Shown: one piece after another, positions 1-11,496 of the stretch
Position numbering within the stretch: the first letter of the stretch is position 1
Layout: each line of letters begins with the position of its first letter
Source: Phorcus lineatus
Lineage: Eukaryota; Mollusca; Gastropoda; Trochida; Trochidae
DNA: 64,000 nt
Assembly: GCA_921293015.1 (NCBI GenBank)
Contig: OV121081.1
Coordinates: 30,569,158 to 30,633,157 of the forward strand
Direction of reading: 5' to 3'
Notes under the pieces: generated by a model
Told to the model about the DNA's origin: nothing
What the model saw: the letters and a program-made list of their open reading frames with translations, nothing else
The model's database searches: none
Made by a program: the position numbers and the translations under genes

Positions 1-89
1 TCATTTGTAAAATAGATAAAGCAGGTAAATAGGTCGATACCCACAAAGTAGAAAGGTGAGAGGTGCATTACCTCCCTTTGTTCAACATT

Positions 90-1235
90 TGTTGTTTTGA
101 ATGTTTCCTCAAATACATATGATGGAGAAAAGAAATTGATAATGTTGTATCATATTATAAATATCTAGGCATACTGTTCTCATCAAGACTTTGGTCGAAG
201 GCGTGTGAAACATTAGCTATTCAAGCCCAAAAGACCTGTTTTCCTATTTTTCAACTTATTAACAAGTATCCTCAAATCCCGCTGAATGTAATAACCAAAA
301 TATTTTATACAAAAAAACGTCAATACTTTTATATGGTTCCAAAATTTGGGGTTATTCTGTAAGAGATAAGATAGAAAAAGTACAAAGTTCTTTTTTAAGA
401 AATATCTTAGTGTCAGTAAATTTGTGTCAAACACAGCTATATTTGGTGAAGTTGGAAGGTCAAGACTTTGTATAAATTGTTTTCAAAGATGTGTAAAATA
501 TTGGACCAGGTTACTTAACATGAAAACAAGTTGCCATCCAAAGGCCTGCTATTTAATGCTTAAATCATATGACGACCATGGTGGTATTAGTTGGGTGTCA
601 CATGTTCGGACTATGTTAATGGAGACTGGTTTTTCATATGTATGGATCTCCTAAGATTGTGGCGACACCTCATTTTTATGCAATGTTTTAAACAACGATG
701 TTAAGATATTCAGTATCAAATATGGCATAGTAAATTCTTTCATCATCATATTTGCATAACTATTGCTCTTACAAGAGTATTCTCAAATCAGAACTTTACA
801 TCTTACGGCTTATTTCAGATAGAGACTTACTTCGAACTCTGTGTAAATTTAGATGTATGAGCCATAAACTTAATATACAGCAATTTTGATACAATACAAA
901 TGTAAATATTGATTTATTGAAGTGTACAAAATGTATTTATGACGTTATCCAAGACGAATTTCACTTTTTGTTAGTCTGTCCATATTATAATGAAAGTAGA
1001 AAAATGTTGTTACCAAGCTATTTTCATACCTATCCAACACGAGAAAACTTTAATTTGCTAATGTCTTCACAGAATGTTGAATGCTTAAAAAATCTTGCAA
1101 TTTATCTTAAACGTAATTTACCTATGTAAGCAATCATTTCAATGTCCATGCGCAGTCCCTTATGTATAGATGATTATTGTACTTTAGGCCATGTGGCCGT
1201 GATTACAAATAAACATTCTTTCATTCATTAAATAC
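90..1235 (+). mobile_element. 3' end of a non-LTR retrotransposon (LINE), decayed
   Basis: Translated pieces read as the C-terminal part of a LINE reverse-transcriptase ORF. Around 140-300 there is SYYKYLGILFSSRL followed by WSKACETLAIQAQK, the typical thumb-side segment. Around 424-655 the segment FGEVGRSRLCIN is followed by a tail-domain stretch ending in GFSYVW. Around 917-1129 a CTKCIYDVIQDEFHFLLVCP zinc-knuckle-like motif (CxxC...H...C) is followed by LKNLAIYLKR. The pieces lie in different frames with several stops, so the copy is dead. The 3' UTR holds a ggccatgtggccgtg block and an aataaa near 1208. Similar tails occur near 33460 and 59715. The LINE clade (CR1/Jockey-like) is not resolved. 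The left end is outside or too decayed to see. Confidence 0.8.
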
Positions 1236-1333
1236 AAGACTACTGGCTTGAGGGCTCTATGGAAGACCTACAGGACCATTTAGAAAAAGAAATCCAAAAT
1301 AAATTAAATCTCTAACTTCCATTTGGCTTACAG

Positions 1334-1416
1334 GTGGGTATAAGATGATGAACTACATGTACTACCAGAGGAAGAAGCGACTTGGTGTGAACTCCGAAGA
1401 CAAGAAGAACTTGTGA
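1334..1416 (+). CDS. Probable terminal coding exon of an unidentified gene lying to the left
   Basis: After a pyrimidine-rich stretch and a cag acceptor (1331-1333), an open stretch reads GYKMMNYMYYQRKKRLG and then VNSEDKKNL before a tga at 1414-1416. A canonical aataaa follows at 1555-1560, giving a 3' UTR of about 150 nt. The peptide looks like a hydrophobic-to-basic C-terminal tail of a membrane or mitochondrial protein, but I do not recognise the family. The exon starts with two nucleotides that complete a split codon. No upstream exon is visible, and the decayed LINE would lie in the preceding intron. The call rests on splice acceptor, peptide composition and poly(A) signal together. Confidence 0.42.
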
Positions 1417-1554
1417 TGATACAAACAGTAATCCATCTTGAGACATTTTGTAATTGTTCATCAACATAAATGTCACCCATTGCCTAGTTCTTAATTTTAT
1501 AAAATGTACCCGGTTTAACTTATCCTTCAATGGATATGCCGATCAGAGTATTCC

Positions 1555-1560
1555 AATAAA
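1555..1560 (+). terminator. Poly(A) signal after the terminal exon
   Basis: AATAAA lies 139 nt after the stop codon at 1414-1416, in the right orientation for that exon. Confidence 0.4.
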
Positions 1561-1622
1561 AATCGGTTCTGTTTTGTAACACTAACTATATTAGTACAAA
1601 TTCTTCCTTTTTTTCTTTCTCA
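1561..1622. other. Short gene-free spacer
   Basis: AT-rich sequence between the poly(A) signal and the tRNA-derived SINE. Nothing else is seen. Confidence 0.4.
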
Positions 1623-1735
1623 AGGCCTGGTAGCCATGTGATTAACTGCTTTTATGGTCAGTGCTTGTGGGTGACTCGGAGGGTGTGGGTTCAATCCAGC
1701 AGGCACTTGGCCCCAAAAAGTACAAGTATTTCTAC
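1623..1735 (+). repeat. tRNA-derived SINE remnant
   Basis: A box-A-like tggtagccatgtg at about 1628 and a box-B-like gggttcaatcc at 1687-1697 have the spacing of an internal pol III promoter. The cloverleaf is not intact, so this is a SINE head and not a tRNA gene. Confidence 0.4.
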
Positions 1736-2231
1736 TTTTGCAGACAGTGAATCAAAAATGAGAAAATGTTATGCCAATAAGCAAATTGATAGAAATAAAA
1801 GCACAATAACTTAATTTTAGAGATTTAATTCCTTATCTACAAGCTCTGCCATTTCATCTTCCTTCCTAATAGTTTAGTACATTATCACACACACTATAAG
1901 TGATTCATCTAATGGAGATAGACTTAAATTTATGAGGCACAAATAATTAACAGGGTGTTTTTATGTGACAGTGGCTAGTTAAGGCTTGAACAAGAGGATA
2001 TTCTTTCATTTGTTCATCCCTAGTCTCTGATTTATATAGCACATTTTATTGTCTCATTCCTATACTAGTTCATATGTTATATTGATTCATTCTACTCTAG
2101 ACTAGCTCATTATATATAATATTATATATATATATCAGGAAAATTATGATTTTATTATTGCCAATTTAATTTAATACCCTGAAATTAGTTTCGATTAAGT
2201 TTGAACATTGTACATGCATTCAATGATTTTT
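1736..2231. other. Gene-free AT-rich stretch
   Basis: No ORF, exon or repeat recognised apart from a short (TA)n-like run near 2110-2140. Confidence 0.4.
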
Positions 2232-2920
2232 AGCTCATCAGACAAAGGTCAGATGGGTTTATCGCATGGCCCATTTTCCGTCATTTATCAACGGCCTTCA
2301 TCAGTATGTGTAAACTTTTTAAAATATTTTACTTTCCCTCTGTAACCGCTGCACCTCTAAAACTGGAATTTTATGGGATGTACCGTGGACTTAGGTGATG
2401 CAAATTTTAACATATGAGACTGACCCCCTCTTAAATATTGGCATGACAGACATTTTCCATAAAATCTTAAAAAGATTTATTCTCCAGAAGCAATTGGCAT
2501 TCATTTGGCAATGAAATTTTAAGAGTAGCACTTTCCTGAAATGAAGATTCACATTTGTAACGTTGGCATTGACCTGCCTTCAAATATGGGCGGGACAGGG
2601 TGTCCACCCTCAAATCTTTTTTCGTCAATTAAAAAAAAGCCAGGAATCTAAAATTTTGAAATTATCATCTTTGTAGGATGGACACTAAGATGTGTGAACT
2701 TCATCGTCCTACCCTAAATAATCTGGGTGTGGCAGGGGTGCATAGTCATGCTGATTCACCAAAAGCAAAACTTCTGGTGTAGGAAGCTCAAATTTTCACA
2801 ATAAAGTGTTTGTTCCATGAAGATTAATGTGTGTAGATTGCATCTTGACCGCCCTTCATATATGTGCGTTGGCAGGTACCTACCCTCAAATTTTCTGTCC
2901 TTTTTTCCAAGACTTAACAA
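2232..2920 (+). repeat. Dispersed molluscan repeat, diverged copy
   Basis: It starts agctcatcagacaaaggtca, continues with a gcatggccc/tccgtc block and then gtaaactttt. These match, in the same order, the copy at 13452-13600. The distal part has two related blocks (around 2570-2620 and 2845-2905) in which a cttcaaatatgggc-like string leads to caccctcaaat-like text. This points to internal repetition. No ORF. Confidence 0.55.
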
Positions 2921-4884
2921 AGCAAATAAATATAAGAATGTGTAAATGAATCAAAATATAGTTACTCTTTAAACATCTTTTGTATTTTGTATCATAATTT
3001 AAGGAATATGATTTGATTTGATTGATTTTCTTCCATTTTATCTTAAGACATCTTGTCTAATGCACTGACACGACCTTTAAGAAATAACTGGTATTAATCT
3101 TAGTCTTGAACTTAAACACTACAAAGGCTGATGAACTACAGAGCCCATTGCTCTATGTTTCTAATTATTGTGCCAGTAATCATGTTGTCCATTCTTTAGT
3201 GATTTTTATCCCTCCTACCTGCTGACTACAGCAGAGAAGATAAAATTAAGCTCTGTCAGTTCAACTGTCTCTCCAGTTCAACTGTCTCTCCATCCTCAAA
3301 TCATTTCAACAAACTAACTTGAAAAATACTATGCCTAGCTCAAAAACCTAATATTTACAAAATCATTATGCAATGCCCCTTTTAGGTGTTTTGAAGCTTC
3401 TTGGATGTTTTGGGGGATAATTTACTTTGTTTGGTGTATGTGAGATATGTTCACTTTGTTGTTTTTGGAAATTAATGAAGACAGGTTTGGTTTAATCTAT
3501 GAATAGGCTTCTTTCATCATGACTAAAAAATGATATCAAACTTTGATATGTTCTGCAATTCACATGGTACTTATGTTATTAAGTGAATGTTTTGCAGCTC
3601 CTGTACTTAAACGAATTAACAGATATTTTTATCAGTTTTAATTCTAGTATTTTTCTGTTGTTCAATCAAGTGTAAAAAATTACTGCTTGAAAATAATTTG
3701 AAGTAAAAAAATAATATCATTTATTTATGTTTGCTGAGGTCAGCAAAATAATATTGACAAAGAGAACGATTTTGTTCCTTTTTGGGTGTCACAAAGATGT
3801 AAACAGTATTAGCTTTGGTTATTAGCACGGTTGTGAAAAAAGGGTCTGTATAGTGCTTTTTTGCTTTTCATAATTATTTCATAAATAAAGAAATCAAAGA
3901 AAATAATCAAAATCTGCATCAGCGCCTGCTTTGGATTGCCTGCTGCCAGCGCATTTGGAATGCAACGTCAGAAGCAAACTGTGATGTCATCGCATTCTTT
4001 TTGACGAGATGTTACAATGAAAAAGTCATATTTTGCCCTAGTACATTGTAAGATAAAAAAGAACCCCCATATGATTGCCCTCTTAGCTAATAATAGTCCT
4101 TATTCTGATTTTATAAGCTAATCCGTAACTTGAATGTTTTATTATTTAAATTAGGCAACCTTAAGTTCTAGAAAATTTGGGTATTATATAAATTGATACT
4201 ATAATTGATACTAATTGTTTGAAAAAAGGTTGTTAATGTGATTTCATTTATGTTATTTTTTTATCTTTTGAATGAAATTCTATGATATCGTATTTATAAA
4301 TAAACCAAGCATTGTAAAACAAAATAGTTCTTTTTATTTGTTGATGTATGCCATGTCATGTCATTGAGACTTTTTCAAGGAAGCAAAGCATACTACTGAA
4401 TGTCTTGGTATTATACACACATTGAGTCATTATAAGCACTTAACTAGCCAATCTCATTCAAATAAGTTCTAAACCTTGCTCACTTAATTTAAATAACGTA
4501 ATCTTTCATGATCTCTGGCATTCAGCTGCTAATGTCCCAGTAACCTGTGGCCCGAAAATTACCCGAATTAACCGCACAGAGTTCAGTCATTATAGATCTG
4601 AAAATATCACATCTAGTGTTGAGAAAAATGTGAAACCATGGTTGGGGCTTATTTCAATGAGATTGGCTGATGTGGTGGTGAAATTCCATGTGAACCATAG
4701 TTATCATTTGTTGAACGACTTTCACAAAAGATTAAACTTTTTCTGTGATCTTTGCCTAATGCGTTCCTATGCACACAAGAAAGGGGAATAATAAAGGGTA
4801 CATAACATAACAAACATGATATATTTAGATCCTCACTACAACAAATCTCTATGGCCTTTTGATTAGTGAAGACGCAACAGGTGA
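2921..4884. other. Gene-free stretch
   Basis: Mostly AT-rich without a convincing exon. A GC-richer patch at about 3910-4010 stands out but carries no supported reading frame. Downstream of gene 1 on the minus strand, only the poly(A) signals are recognised. Confidence 0.4.
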
Positions 4885-4905
4885 TTTATTTCAAGTACCT
4901 TTATT
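4885..4905 (-). terminator. Two poly(A) signals for gene 1
   Basis: AATAAA on the minus strand occurs at 4900-4905 and again at 4885-4890, 137-157 nt after the gene 1 stop codon. It is the first such signal downstream. Confidence 0.55.
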
Positions 4906-5041
4906 CATACCAGCATATTTATCAGCACATCAACGCCGAATAACAACCATTGGTATATATTTCATATATTTGTATTAAAATGAAGCTGTATTCACTCTCA
5001 GGAATTGTTTGTCATGACCAAATATTTAGTACTGATCACAT

Positions 5042-6301
5042 TTAACATCTGCCACTGCTCGTGTATGTGTCCACAAGTTGCTGGTACAGATACTGCACAC
5101 TCTTCACCTCTCGCCTCAGTTCCTGGAGCCTTGCATCCTGAATCAGTGGTGAACCATCTTCTTTCCTCTGCTCTTCTGTTCCCTCCTGAACCTCCTCCAA
5201 TTGCACAACACTTGGTCCCGTAGTGAAGTCTTTTGTGTATCTTCTTGCCTGCCCTCCCTCATCAACCTTGTCAATTTGTCCACCTAGTTTATTCACATCT
5301 CCCTCTGCCTTCTTTGATGTGAAGTGATTCAATTGTTCTCTGAGACGTTGAAATGATGCCTCTATCTTGGCCGTGATGTTGTAAATAATTGCATCCTTCT
5401 TAATCGAAGAGTTTAGAGCAGTCTCACTAGTCATGGGTTCATCATCAGTCACTGGATCGTCGTAACCGATCTTCTCCACAAGCTCTGCTATCTTCAGTCT
5501 GGTATAACTGTTGAGTACCTCTAACGTATTGCTGATCTGTTTTATGTTATCTGTCATGACATGAGTGTGTTCCACCATTGCCTCAGAATTTAGCTTAAGA
5601 TGTTTTATTTCCTCAGTGTTGTTCTTCAGCACAGCTGCGACATCATCCTCTTTCTTCAGTCTTTCCTCGTACCTTGCTCTGTTTACTCCCAGACTAGTGT
5701 ACAGTGTTTTCTTCAAGTCCTCAAAACTCTGAAAAAGGTTGCTAATCCCAGTAGTGTTTGTGTTCACTGCTGCGTCTGCAACTTGCTTCTTCACATCAAG
5801 CAGTTCTTGTAGATATAGGGCAAGACGTCCATGATTTTGATGAAGCTGATCATTAACCGATGATTCCAAATTCGTGAGGGAATTGAAGAACGTTTGGACT
5901 GATGCTGTCATCAAGTCCAGACGGGTGTCAGTTTTCGCCGTCATGTTTTCCATAACGTCAGTTAGCTCTTGTACAATTGCTTTAAGTTCGTCTTCTTTCA
6001 CTGCATTTGATGTCAAATCATCTAACTTGTCCTTGAGGTTCTTTTGTTGATCTTCAACAGATGCAACCATTCTTGCCAAACTGGGGATGGCATGGATAGC
6101 AGTTTTACTTACATCAGTCTCACTCTCCTTTGTCAAATCGGATACGGACTTTTCCAACTGCAGGAGTCGGTCCTCGAGGGATTTGGAAGTATGGAGACAG
6201 CCTTCTTGTGGCTTTGGTACTGTAAACTCGTACCTACAGGTTTCCTGAGCTAATGCCGATGCCATAGTCAGAATGATGCTAGTAATCACGAGGAGGAGCA
6301 T
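5042..6301 (-). CDS. Gene 1: secreted coiled-coil protein with angiopoietin-type N-terminal Cys motif
   Basis: Intronless ORF of 419 residues. Residues 1-19 (MLLLVITSIILTMASALAQ) form a signal peptide. Residues 22-35 are CRYEFTVPKPQEGC, the cysteine motif shared with the two other genes here. Residues about 40-330 are heptad-rich coiled coil (for example LEDRLLQLEKSVSDL and IKHLKLNSEAMVEH), with five N-glycosylation sequons (NMT, NTT, NNT, NSS, NIT). The C-terminal 90 residues are charged and end in a single Cys (419). With Cys22 and Cys35 this gives three cysteines for intra- or inter-chain disulfides. The Pro/Thr tail of genes 2 and 3 is absent. The start is fixed by the signal peptide and by a good TATA box 76 bp upstream. 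The function is unknown. An extracellular multimer is the inference; angiopoietins use a like-spaced motif plus coil for clustering. Confidence 0.88.
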   Translation of the reverse strand: MLLLVITSIILTMASALAQETCRYEFTVPKPQEGCLHTSKSLEDRLLQLEKSVSDLTKESETDVSKTAIHAIPSLARMVASVEDQQKNLKDKLDDLTSNAVKEDELKAIVQELTDVMENMTAKTDTRLDLMTASVQTFFNSLTNLESSVNDQLHQNHGRLALYLQELLDVKKQVADAAVNTNTTGISNLFQSFEDLKKTLYTSLGVNRARYEERLKKEDDVAAVLKNNTEEIKHLKLNSEAMVEHTHVMTDNIKQISNTLEVLNSYTRLKIAELVEKIGYDDPVTDDEPMTSETALNSSIKKDAIIYNITAKIEASFQRLREQLNHFTSKKAEGDVNKLGGQIDKVDEGGQARRYTKDFTTGPSVVQLEEVQEGTEEQRKEDGSPLIQDARLQELRREVKSVQYLYQQLVDTYTSSGRC

Positions 6302-6376
6302 CTTTGCTGGAGTGAGAAGGATCTTTTATTGTGCTTTCCCGTCTTGTAGGAGAGGCAGATACAAGAATACGTCTCA

Positions 6377-6384
6377 TATTTATA
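6377..6384 (-). promoter_or_regulatory. TATA box of gene 1
   Basis: TATAAATA on the minus strand, preceded by a GC-rich gcgcgg, sits 76 bp upstream of the gene 1 ATG. It predicts a transcription start near 6350 and a 5' UTR of about 50 nt, with no need for an upstream intron. Confidence 0.62.
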
Positions 6385-7884
6385 TCCGCGCGGTCAAGGT
6401 TATGTTATCATTTGACGTCAGATATCACAATTGTAATCTTTTTGTACGAATCAATTATTTCCTTCCTGTTTGATCTTATCGTATTTTTGACGTCATACCT
6501 GCTTGTGCAAATTGTGTTTCTCTCTTAAAGGTTGAGATTACTTTTTTCACGTCGTACGAAAAGCAAAACAAAGTGAACCTTGAAAGTTCGAATACACTGT
6601 TTGATCATCAACACAGCAGGCAGTCTGCGGGTGTATAGACGTTGTTTTGGGAAATTGACATTTTATTATTTTAAAGAGTTACAGTTTCGTGAAAATAGAC
6701 ATGTTTAGGATTTCGTTATCGAAATGTGATCAGAGCCTGGCGTTGTAGAAATAAAAATTCCTATACAAAATATGAACATCCGTTTAAGATAATAGAATTT
6801 TCAACTGGGTTAGGAAGATCAGGTGTTTCTTTCGATGGTAAGTGGATGTACATTTTAAGCTTCATCAAGCAATAACAGCGAAATTATATAGTATATGCGA
6901 ATTATTATATGTGTATCCGTTAATGAATATCGAATATTATTCAGAAACTCCAGTAAAGCATGAAACACTGTCATTGTGTATATAGTTATTCATTATAAAT
7001 GTTTCTTTATGAAAAAGAAGTTTTAAGCAAGTTTCAGATACATGGTTAGTATGTCTGTAAAAACTTATTATATATAATATTCTGAAATTCCGGTGTCGGA
7101 CATAAAATTATTCTTAGATTTAAGATCACACTATCTACATAAGTACAAGGTTCTCGGGTGAACAAAAACATATTTTCCAATTTTAAAGTACCGATAGTAT
7201 AAGCAAACTGGAATTATTGAGACTTCAATACTCATCCTGCACTTCATCCATTTGTAGCATTATGGATTTTGAATGTAAATATCTAAAGATATATGTACTA
7301 AACATTAAAATATGTATGATAATGTTAAAGTTAGTACACTAATCACTGTCTAATGTTATTGATATATGGCACGGAAACCAACAGTACAGGGTAACGTGGT
7401 ATAATCTAAACAGTAGTAGTGCTACATGTAGTCAATCATGAAAAATTGGTAACATCAAATGTTTACGAGTATGTATTTGATTTGATGTGAAACGGTCTTC
7501 ATGGTTAAAAATGAAATGGCTTTTTTTGTAGAACAGTTACACATAGTTTGTTTGCTGAAAAAAACCACTAAAAGGTAAGTTGGTTGCTTACGCAATATGC
7601 ATGAATATTCTAAGAGTACGTGGTAGTCACCCTCTGTGGTGTTAGCCATGGTTACTGATAGTAATTTCATAATGTTTCGAGAAACTAGCTGCCTTTGTCT
7701 TAAAATCATTGACATTTCATTTTAACATAGTTACAGTTGTGCTTAGAGTGATCAGCGTGCAAGAAGATAGATATGATTCGGGTTTGATAAATGGTTGATG
7801 AATGTTTGAAACTCGGCTTAATACTGTTTGACAAAAATCATCAAGAAACCATCCAACTGACAGCCAATCATCTTCCGTCTTTTA
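6385..7884. other. Intergenic, with a possible plus-strand 5' exon
   Basis: No protein-coding exon is supported. A strong donor (gatg|gtaagtgg at 6838/6839) ends a stretch that starts about 200 bp from the gene 1 promoter. This could be a non-coding first exon of a divergent transcript, but no acceptor partner is identified. Confidence 0.25.
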
Positions 7885-8565
7885 TTTGCAACCAACATCT
7901 CTTCATAATAAAGGAAACTTGAATTATATTGTAGTATCAACATATGTATGTGTAATGATACTATTGAAATGTGTAAACTACCTCGATTTAGCTTCAACAG
8001 TGTCTCTTTATATTAAAGGAAACCTGATTTATATCACGGTATCAACATATATGCATGTGTAGGGATAATATTGAACTGATACTTGATTTAGCTTCAACAG
8101 TGTCTCTTTATAATAAAGGAAACCTGATTTATATCACGGTATCAACATATATGCATGTGTAGGGATAATATTGAACTGATACTTGATTTAGCTTCAACAG
8201 TGTCTCTTTATATAAAGGAAACCTGATTTATATCACGGTATCAACATATATGCATGTGTAGGGATAATATTGAACTGATACTTGATTTAGCTTCAACAGT
8301 GTCTCTTTATATTAAAGGAAACCTGATTTATTTCACGGTGCACGTGTAGGGATAATATTGAAATGTGTAAACTGATACTTGATATAGCTTCAACAGTGTC
8401 TCTTTATATTAAAGGAAACCTGATTTATATCACGGTATCATCATGTCCATGTGTAGAAGTAATATTGAAATATGTAAACAGAAGTTCTTAATAATGAAGT
8501 AAACTTGAATTATATCACGGTATCAACAAATTCACGTGTAGGATTGATGTTGAAATGACTAATCT
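7885..8565 (+). repeat. 100-bp minisatellite, about seven units
   Basis: The string gcttcaacagtgtctcttta begins at 7991, 8091, 8191, 8290 and 8387, so the period is 97-100 bp. More diverged units flank these at about 7885 and 8485. Each unit continues with aaaggaaacctgatttatat, a cacggtatcaacatat block and gtgtagggataatattgaa. A further partial unit lies at 9345-9425, beyond an inserted element. Confidence 0.9.
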
Positions 8566-8573
8566 TATAACTA

Positions 8574-8690
8574 GTGTAGGTAGTAAATAGCAACCTCCGC
8601 AGAGGTTGATATAGAAATGAACGCGCGAGCGGTAGCGAGCGTGTTCATTTCTATATCAACCGAGGGCGGAGGTTGCTATTTGCCTTACAC
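8574..8690. repeat. Long hairpin (foldback) within an inserted element
   Basis: The arm 8585-8600 pairs perfectly with 8666-8681. The inner arm 8604-8622 (ggttgatatagaaatgaac) pairs perfectly with 8643-8661. A looser outer pairing (gtgtagg with ccttacac) extends to 8574 and 8690. The loop is GC-rich (cgcgagcggtagcgagcg). This is typical of a non-autonomous DNA element end. Confidence 0.7.
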
Positions 8691-9344
8691 ATCGTGGTTA
8701 AGAAATGAAATTATTTTATTAAAAAAATAATTAAGTAGTATATAATGACCGGGTGACGAGCGATTATGGCAAACAAATTCAAGAGGGTGTTAGCTCGAGA
8801 TGAGTTTTTTTTGCTATAACGCGAGGCTAAATATTTGATTCTAATGATTAGAAATTGACATAACCTTACACCTATATATTTTCATTTATATATACATATA
8901 GTATCATATACATTTATATATATACCAGGGGGAAAACAGTACAGACATGACACAACAAAATGAACAGTCCCACCCAGGGATACTCGTTAGCTCAAATGGT
9001 AAAGGCGTTACTCGCCAGCAGAGAGGTCCCGTGTTCGAATCCCACTTTCGCTAATGTAGAGTCTTATATACTGAATTTGTAAAACTATCAAAATTTTACA
9101 AGTCTAATCGTTTGTGTAGGTTGAACATCTCATAACACCCACCTGCGTATGGTACATAGCCTTCAACTAAAAACAAAGGACATTATAACCGATTTGAATG
9201 ATATGTGATAGTGCCCTAGGGTGATATGGAGAAACAACCGATGATTACGTCATAAGAGGTTGATATGAGAATGAACCAATGTTAAAACAATGGGAACATA
9301 TCACACCTAGGTGTGTAACTTCAAGTAGCATCTCATAGGGCAGC
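8691..9344. mobile_element. Inserted sequence splitting the 100-bp minisatellite
   Basis: The minisatellite stops at about 8565 and resumes with a partial unit at 9345. The intervening DNA starts with the hairpin and near its right end repeats gaggttgatatgagaatgaac (9258-9278), almost the hairpin arm sequence in direct orientation. A palindrome cacacctaggtgtg lies at 9302-9315. This suggests insertion of a non-autonomous transposon. The family is not identified. Confidence 0.4.
8978..9055 (+). repeat. tRNA-derived SINE head (Ala-like)
   Basis: Box A (ttagctcaaatggt, 8987-9000) and box B (gtgttcgaatccc, 9031-9043) are well preserved, with ctcgccagca where an Ala(AGC) anticodon arm would be. 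The acceptor and anticodon stems do not pair fully, so I call a SINE or tRNA pseudogene. Confidence 0.5.
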
Positions 9345-9429
9345 CTGAATTATATATGTTTTAACATACGCATGTGTAGGGTTAGTATTGAAACGTGTAA
9401 ACTAATACTTGGTTTCAGCAGTCAGCCCA

Positions 9430-10810
9430 GTCGTAAGCCTCTCCTCTCTTTATTCTCACGGGTCGAAGAGAATCATCTCATACCAGTGTAACCATGGACC
9501 CTATAATATTGTGGTATGTTTCTCTATCATTGTGACAACTTACCCCGCCCGGTCTAAACCAACGGATTTATCAGTTGATGTGAAAAAGTTTCAGTGTAAA
9601 CTTAGCATATCTCATTCTCTAACTGATGAAATACAATACATCTGATGCCTTAAAACAAGACTACGACATTATTAACTGATGGAAATTAATTGATTTTTAT
9701 CAGCTTTAAGTCAATATTTCCCGTCTTGCCCAAAAAGAATCTCTGAAATCGAAGCGATATCTATCATTCCCAAGTAGGAACAGCTGAAAAATGTGTTAAA
9801 AATGTCATGAATTCAATTCCGGTAAGTTTGATAACGTTAACGTCACAATCTAAGGAATGGCAAGGAAAATTCTCTATGACGGTCGTCCTCGGTTCATACT
9901 TCGCGTATAACTAACAATTAAAAACCTTTCGTTCTGTATCCCTTTTATTTCACCATGTTTTGAAGGGAGAACAGAACATTTAATCATCGCATAAATCTTG
10001 ATATTTGGAGGATTTGGATAATTATTTTTCATTTTTTTTGCCACTCGTTTTTTTTTCAAAATGTCCGGTTAAAGTATTGTTTGAAGTTTTATTTTCAACC
10101 TATACGTATCGCGGGCATCTACCTTTGAGTTATATTTGAAATAGCATAGTTTCTTACGAGATTGGTGACCTTTTCATAATAAGATGTATTGTACCGGGTT
10201 TGAAAATGCCATGTTTTATAATTTGCTCTTTGGTTCAATAATAGAAAAGTATGCATATGTAAATTACTTTAATGTAAACAAATCATTTGAATCAAAACAA
10301 CCTCCTGGTTTTCAGCCTTAGTTGTGTTTGATGAATCAAGTGCGTTACAAAAGAAAAGATACTTTTCGAGAAAACTTGTTTTCAACTTTACCAGTTCTGA
10401 ACTTCGGTTCTTTTAAAATACATTAGCACAGGTTGTTTAAGAAATAAGTGACCTGATTAAATCTTCACTGACAGGTCAATAAGGCTCTCTTTTATCTTCG
10501 CTTTAGGTATTTATGTATGAGACAATTCTAAAATATATTCCAGAATTCAAGAAACTATTTGCTAGTTTTAATTGATATAATTTATCTAGTTATCAACTGA
10601 TTAGAATATAACATATTCATGTGCAATATTGATAGGGGAAATTAATTATATGCTGTTTGAGTCATATTTGCCAATTTTGATCACTGGTGTTTGTAAATCA
10701 AGAAGATTTGACTGTTGGTTACAATTTTGATGTGAACTCCTTCCAATCGGTTCAGTATAGTGACATGAATGGGTTTTGGAAAATTGAAAGCCGGACAATA
10801 CACCACGGCT
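9430..10810. other. Intergenic, no supported gene
   Basis: A strong donor (attccg|gtaagttt near 9822) follows an open stretch at about 9755-9821, but no acceptor and frame fit it. Nothing else is recognised. Confidence 0.3.
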
Positions 10811-10814
10811 AGTG

Positions 10815-10930
10815 TAATAATAATAATAATAATAATGAGTATTTATAAAGCGCTATATCCATACACAAGGTGAATGCTCAAAGCGCATTGGTTTTGAAAT
10901 TTGTACGCCCATTGGTTTTGAAATTTTTAA
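10815..10930 (+). repeat. (AAT)n plus short dispersed repeat
   Basis: A taataataat run is followed by gagtatttataaagcgcta, a string seen next to such microsatellites in many invertebrate dispersed elements. A 16-bp phrase (cattggttttgaaatt) is duplicated at about 10887 and 10911. Confidence 0.45.
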
Positions 10931-11496
10931 AACTACTGAAGGCAGACGGGACTGACGATTTTAAATGTGTCTTTGTAGCAATTATGATTTATGTTTAACT
11001 TAGAAAATGTAACGAATATTTGTCTGTGCTATTTCAGACGCCATTTTCCGTTGTCATCCATTATGTGTGTATTTCATTCTGTAAGATTCTTCTGATAGTC
11101 GTAAGAACTAGATAGTCTGTTTTATTGTTCAAACCAGTTGAAGTGGAGTTTGACAATTTTATTGATTGATATGGCGGTAGATAGTTAACTGTCAACATTT
11201 GTTTAGATTATGTTATATTTTGGCGAATATTATTAAACAAATGTAATGTTTACCATTAATTTGCTTTACGTTTCTAAAATATCCTTTTTATGTTTTGGAA
11301 TATTTATAAATTTATTTTACGATTCATTTTTCTGGAAATTACTCAAATGGTAATAAAAAATAATATCCCTTGAAATAAATTAAAAACATGTTTTTGGAGA
11401 CAAAAATAATTTTTCAATTGAATAGAATCAATTTCCCTAGTATCACTTTATCGTTCAGTCTTAATCATCCTTTAATTATAATATAAAAGCTAAAAA

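Noticed and set aside
5005-6528. Plus-strand ORFs over gene 1 and its promoter
   Set aside because: Antisense shadows of a well-supported minus-strand gene.
8978-9055. Genuine tRNA-Ala gene
   Set aside because: Boxes A and B are good but the acceptor and anticodon stems do not pair, so it is called a SINE head.
9755-9822. Exon-like stretch before a strong gtaagttt donor
   Set aside because: The frame that reads well (DIYHSQVGTAEKCVKNV) has no usable acceptor after its upstream stop, and it does not join the 11497-13279 model in phase.
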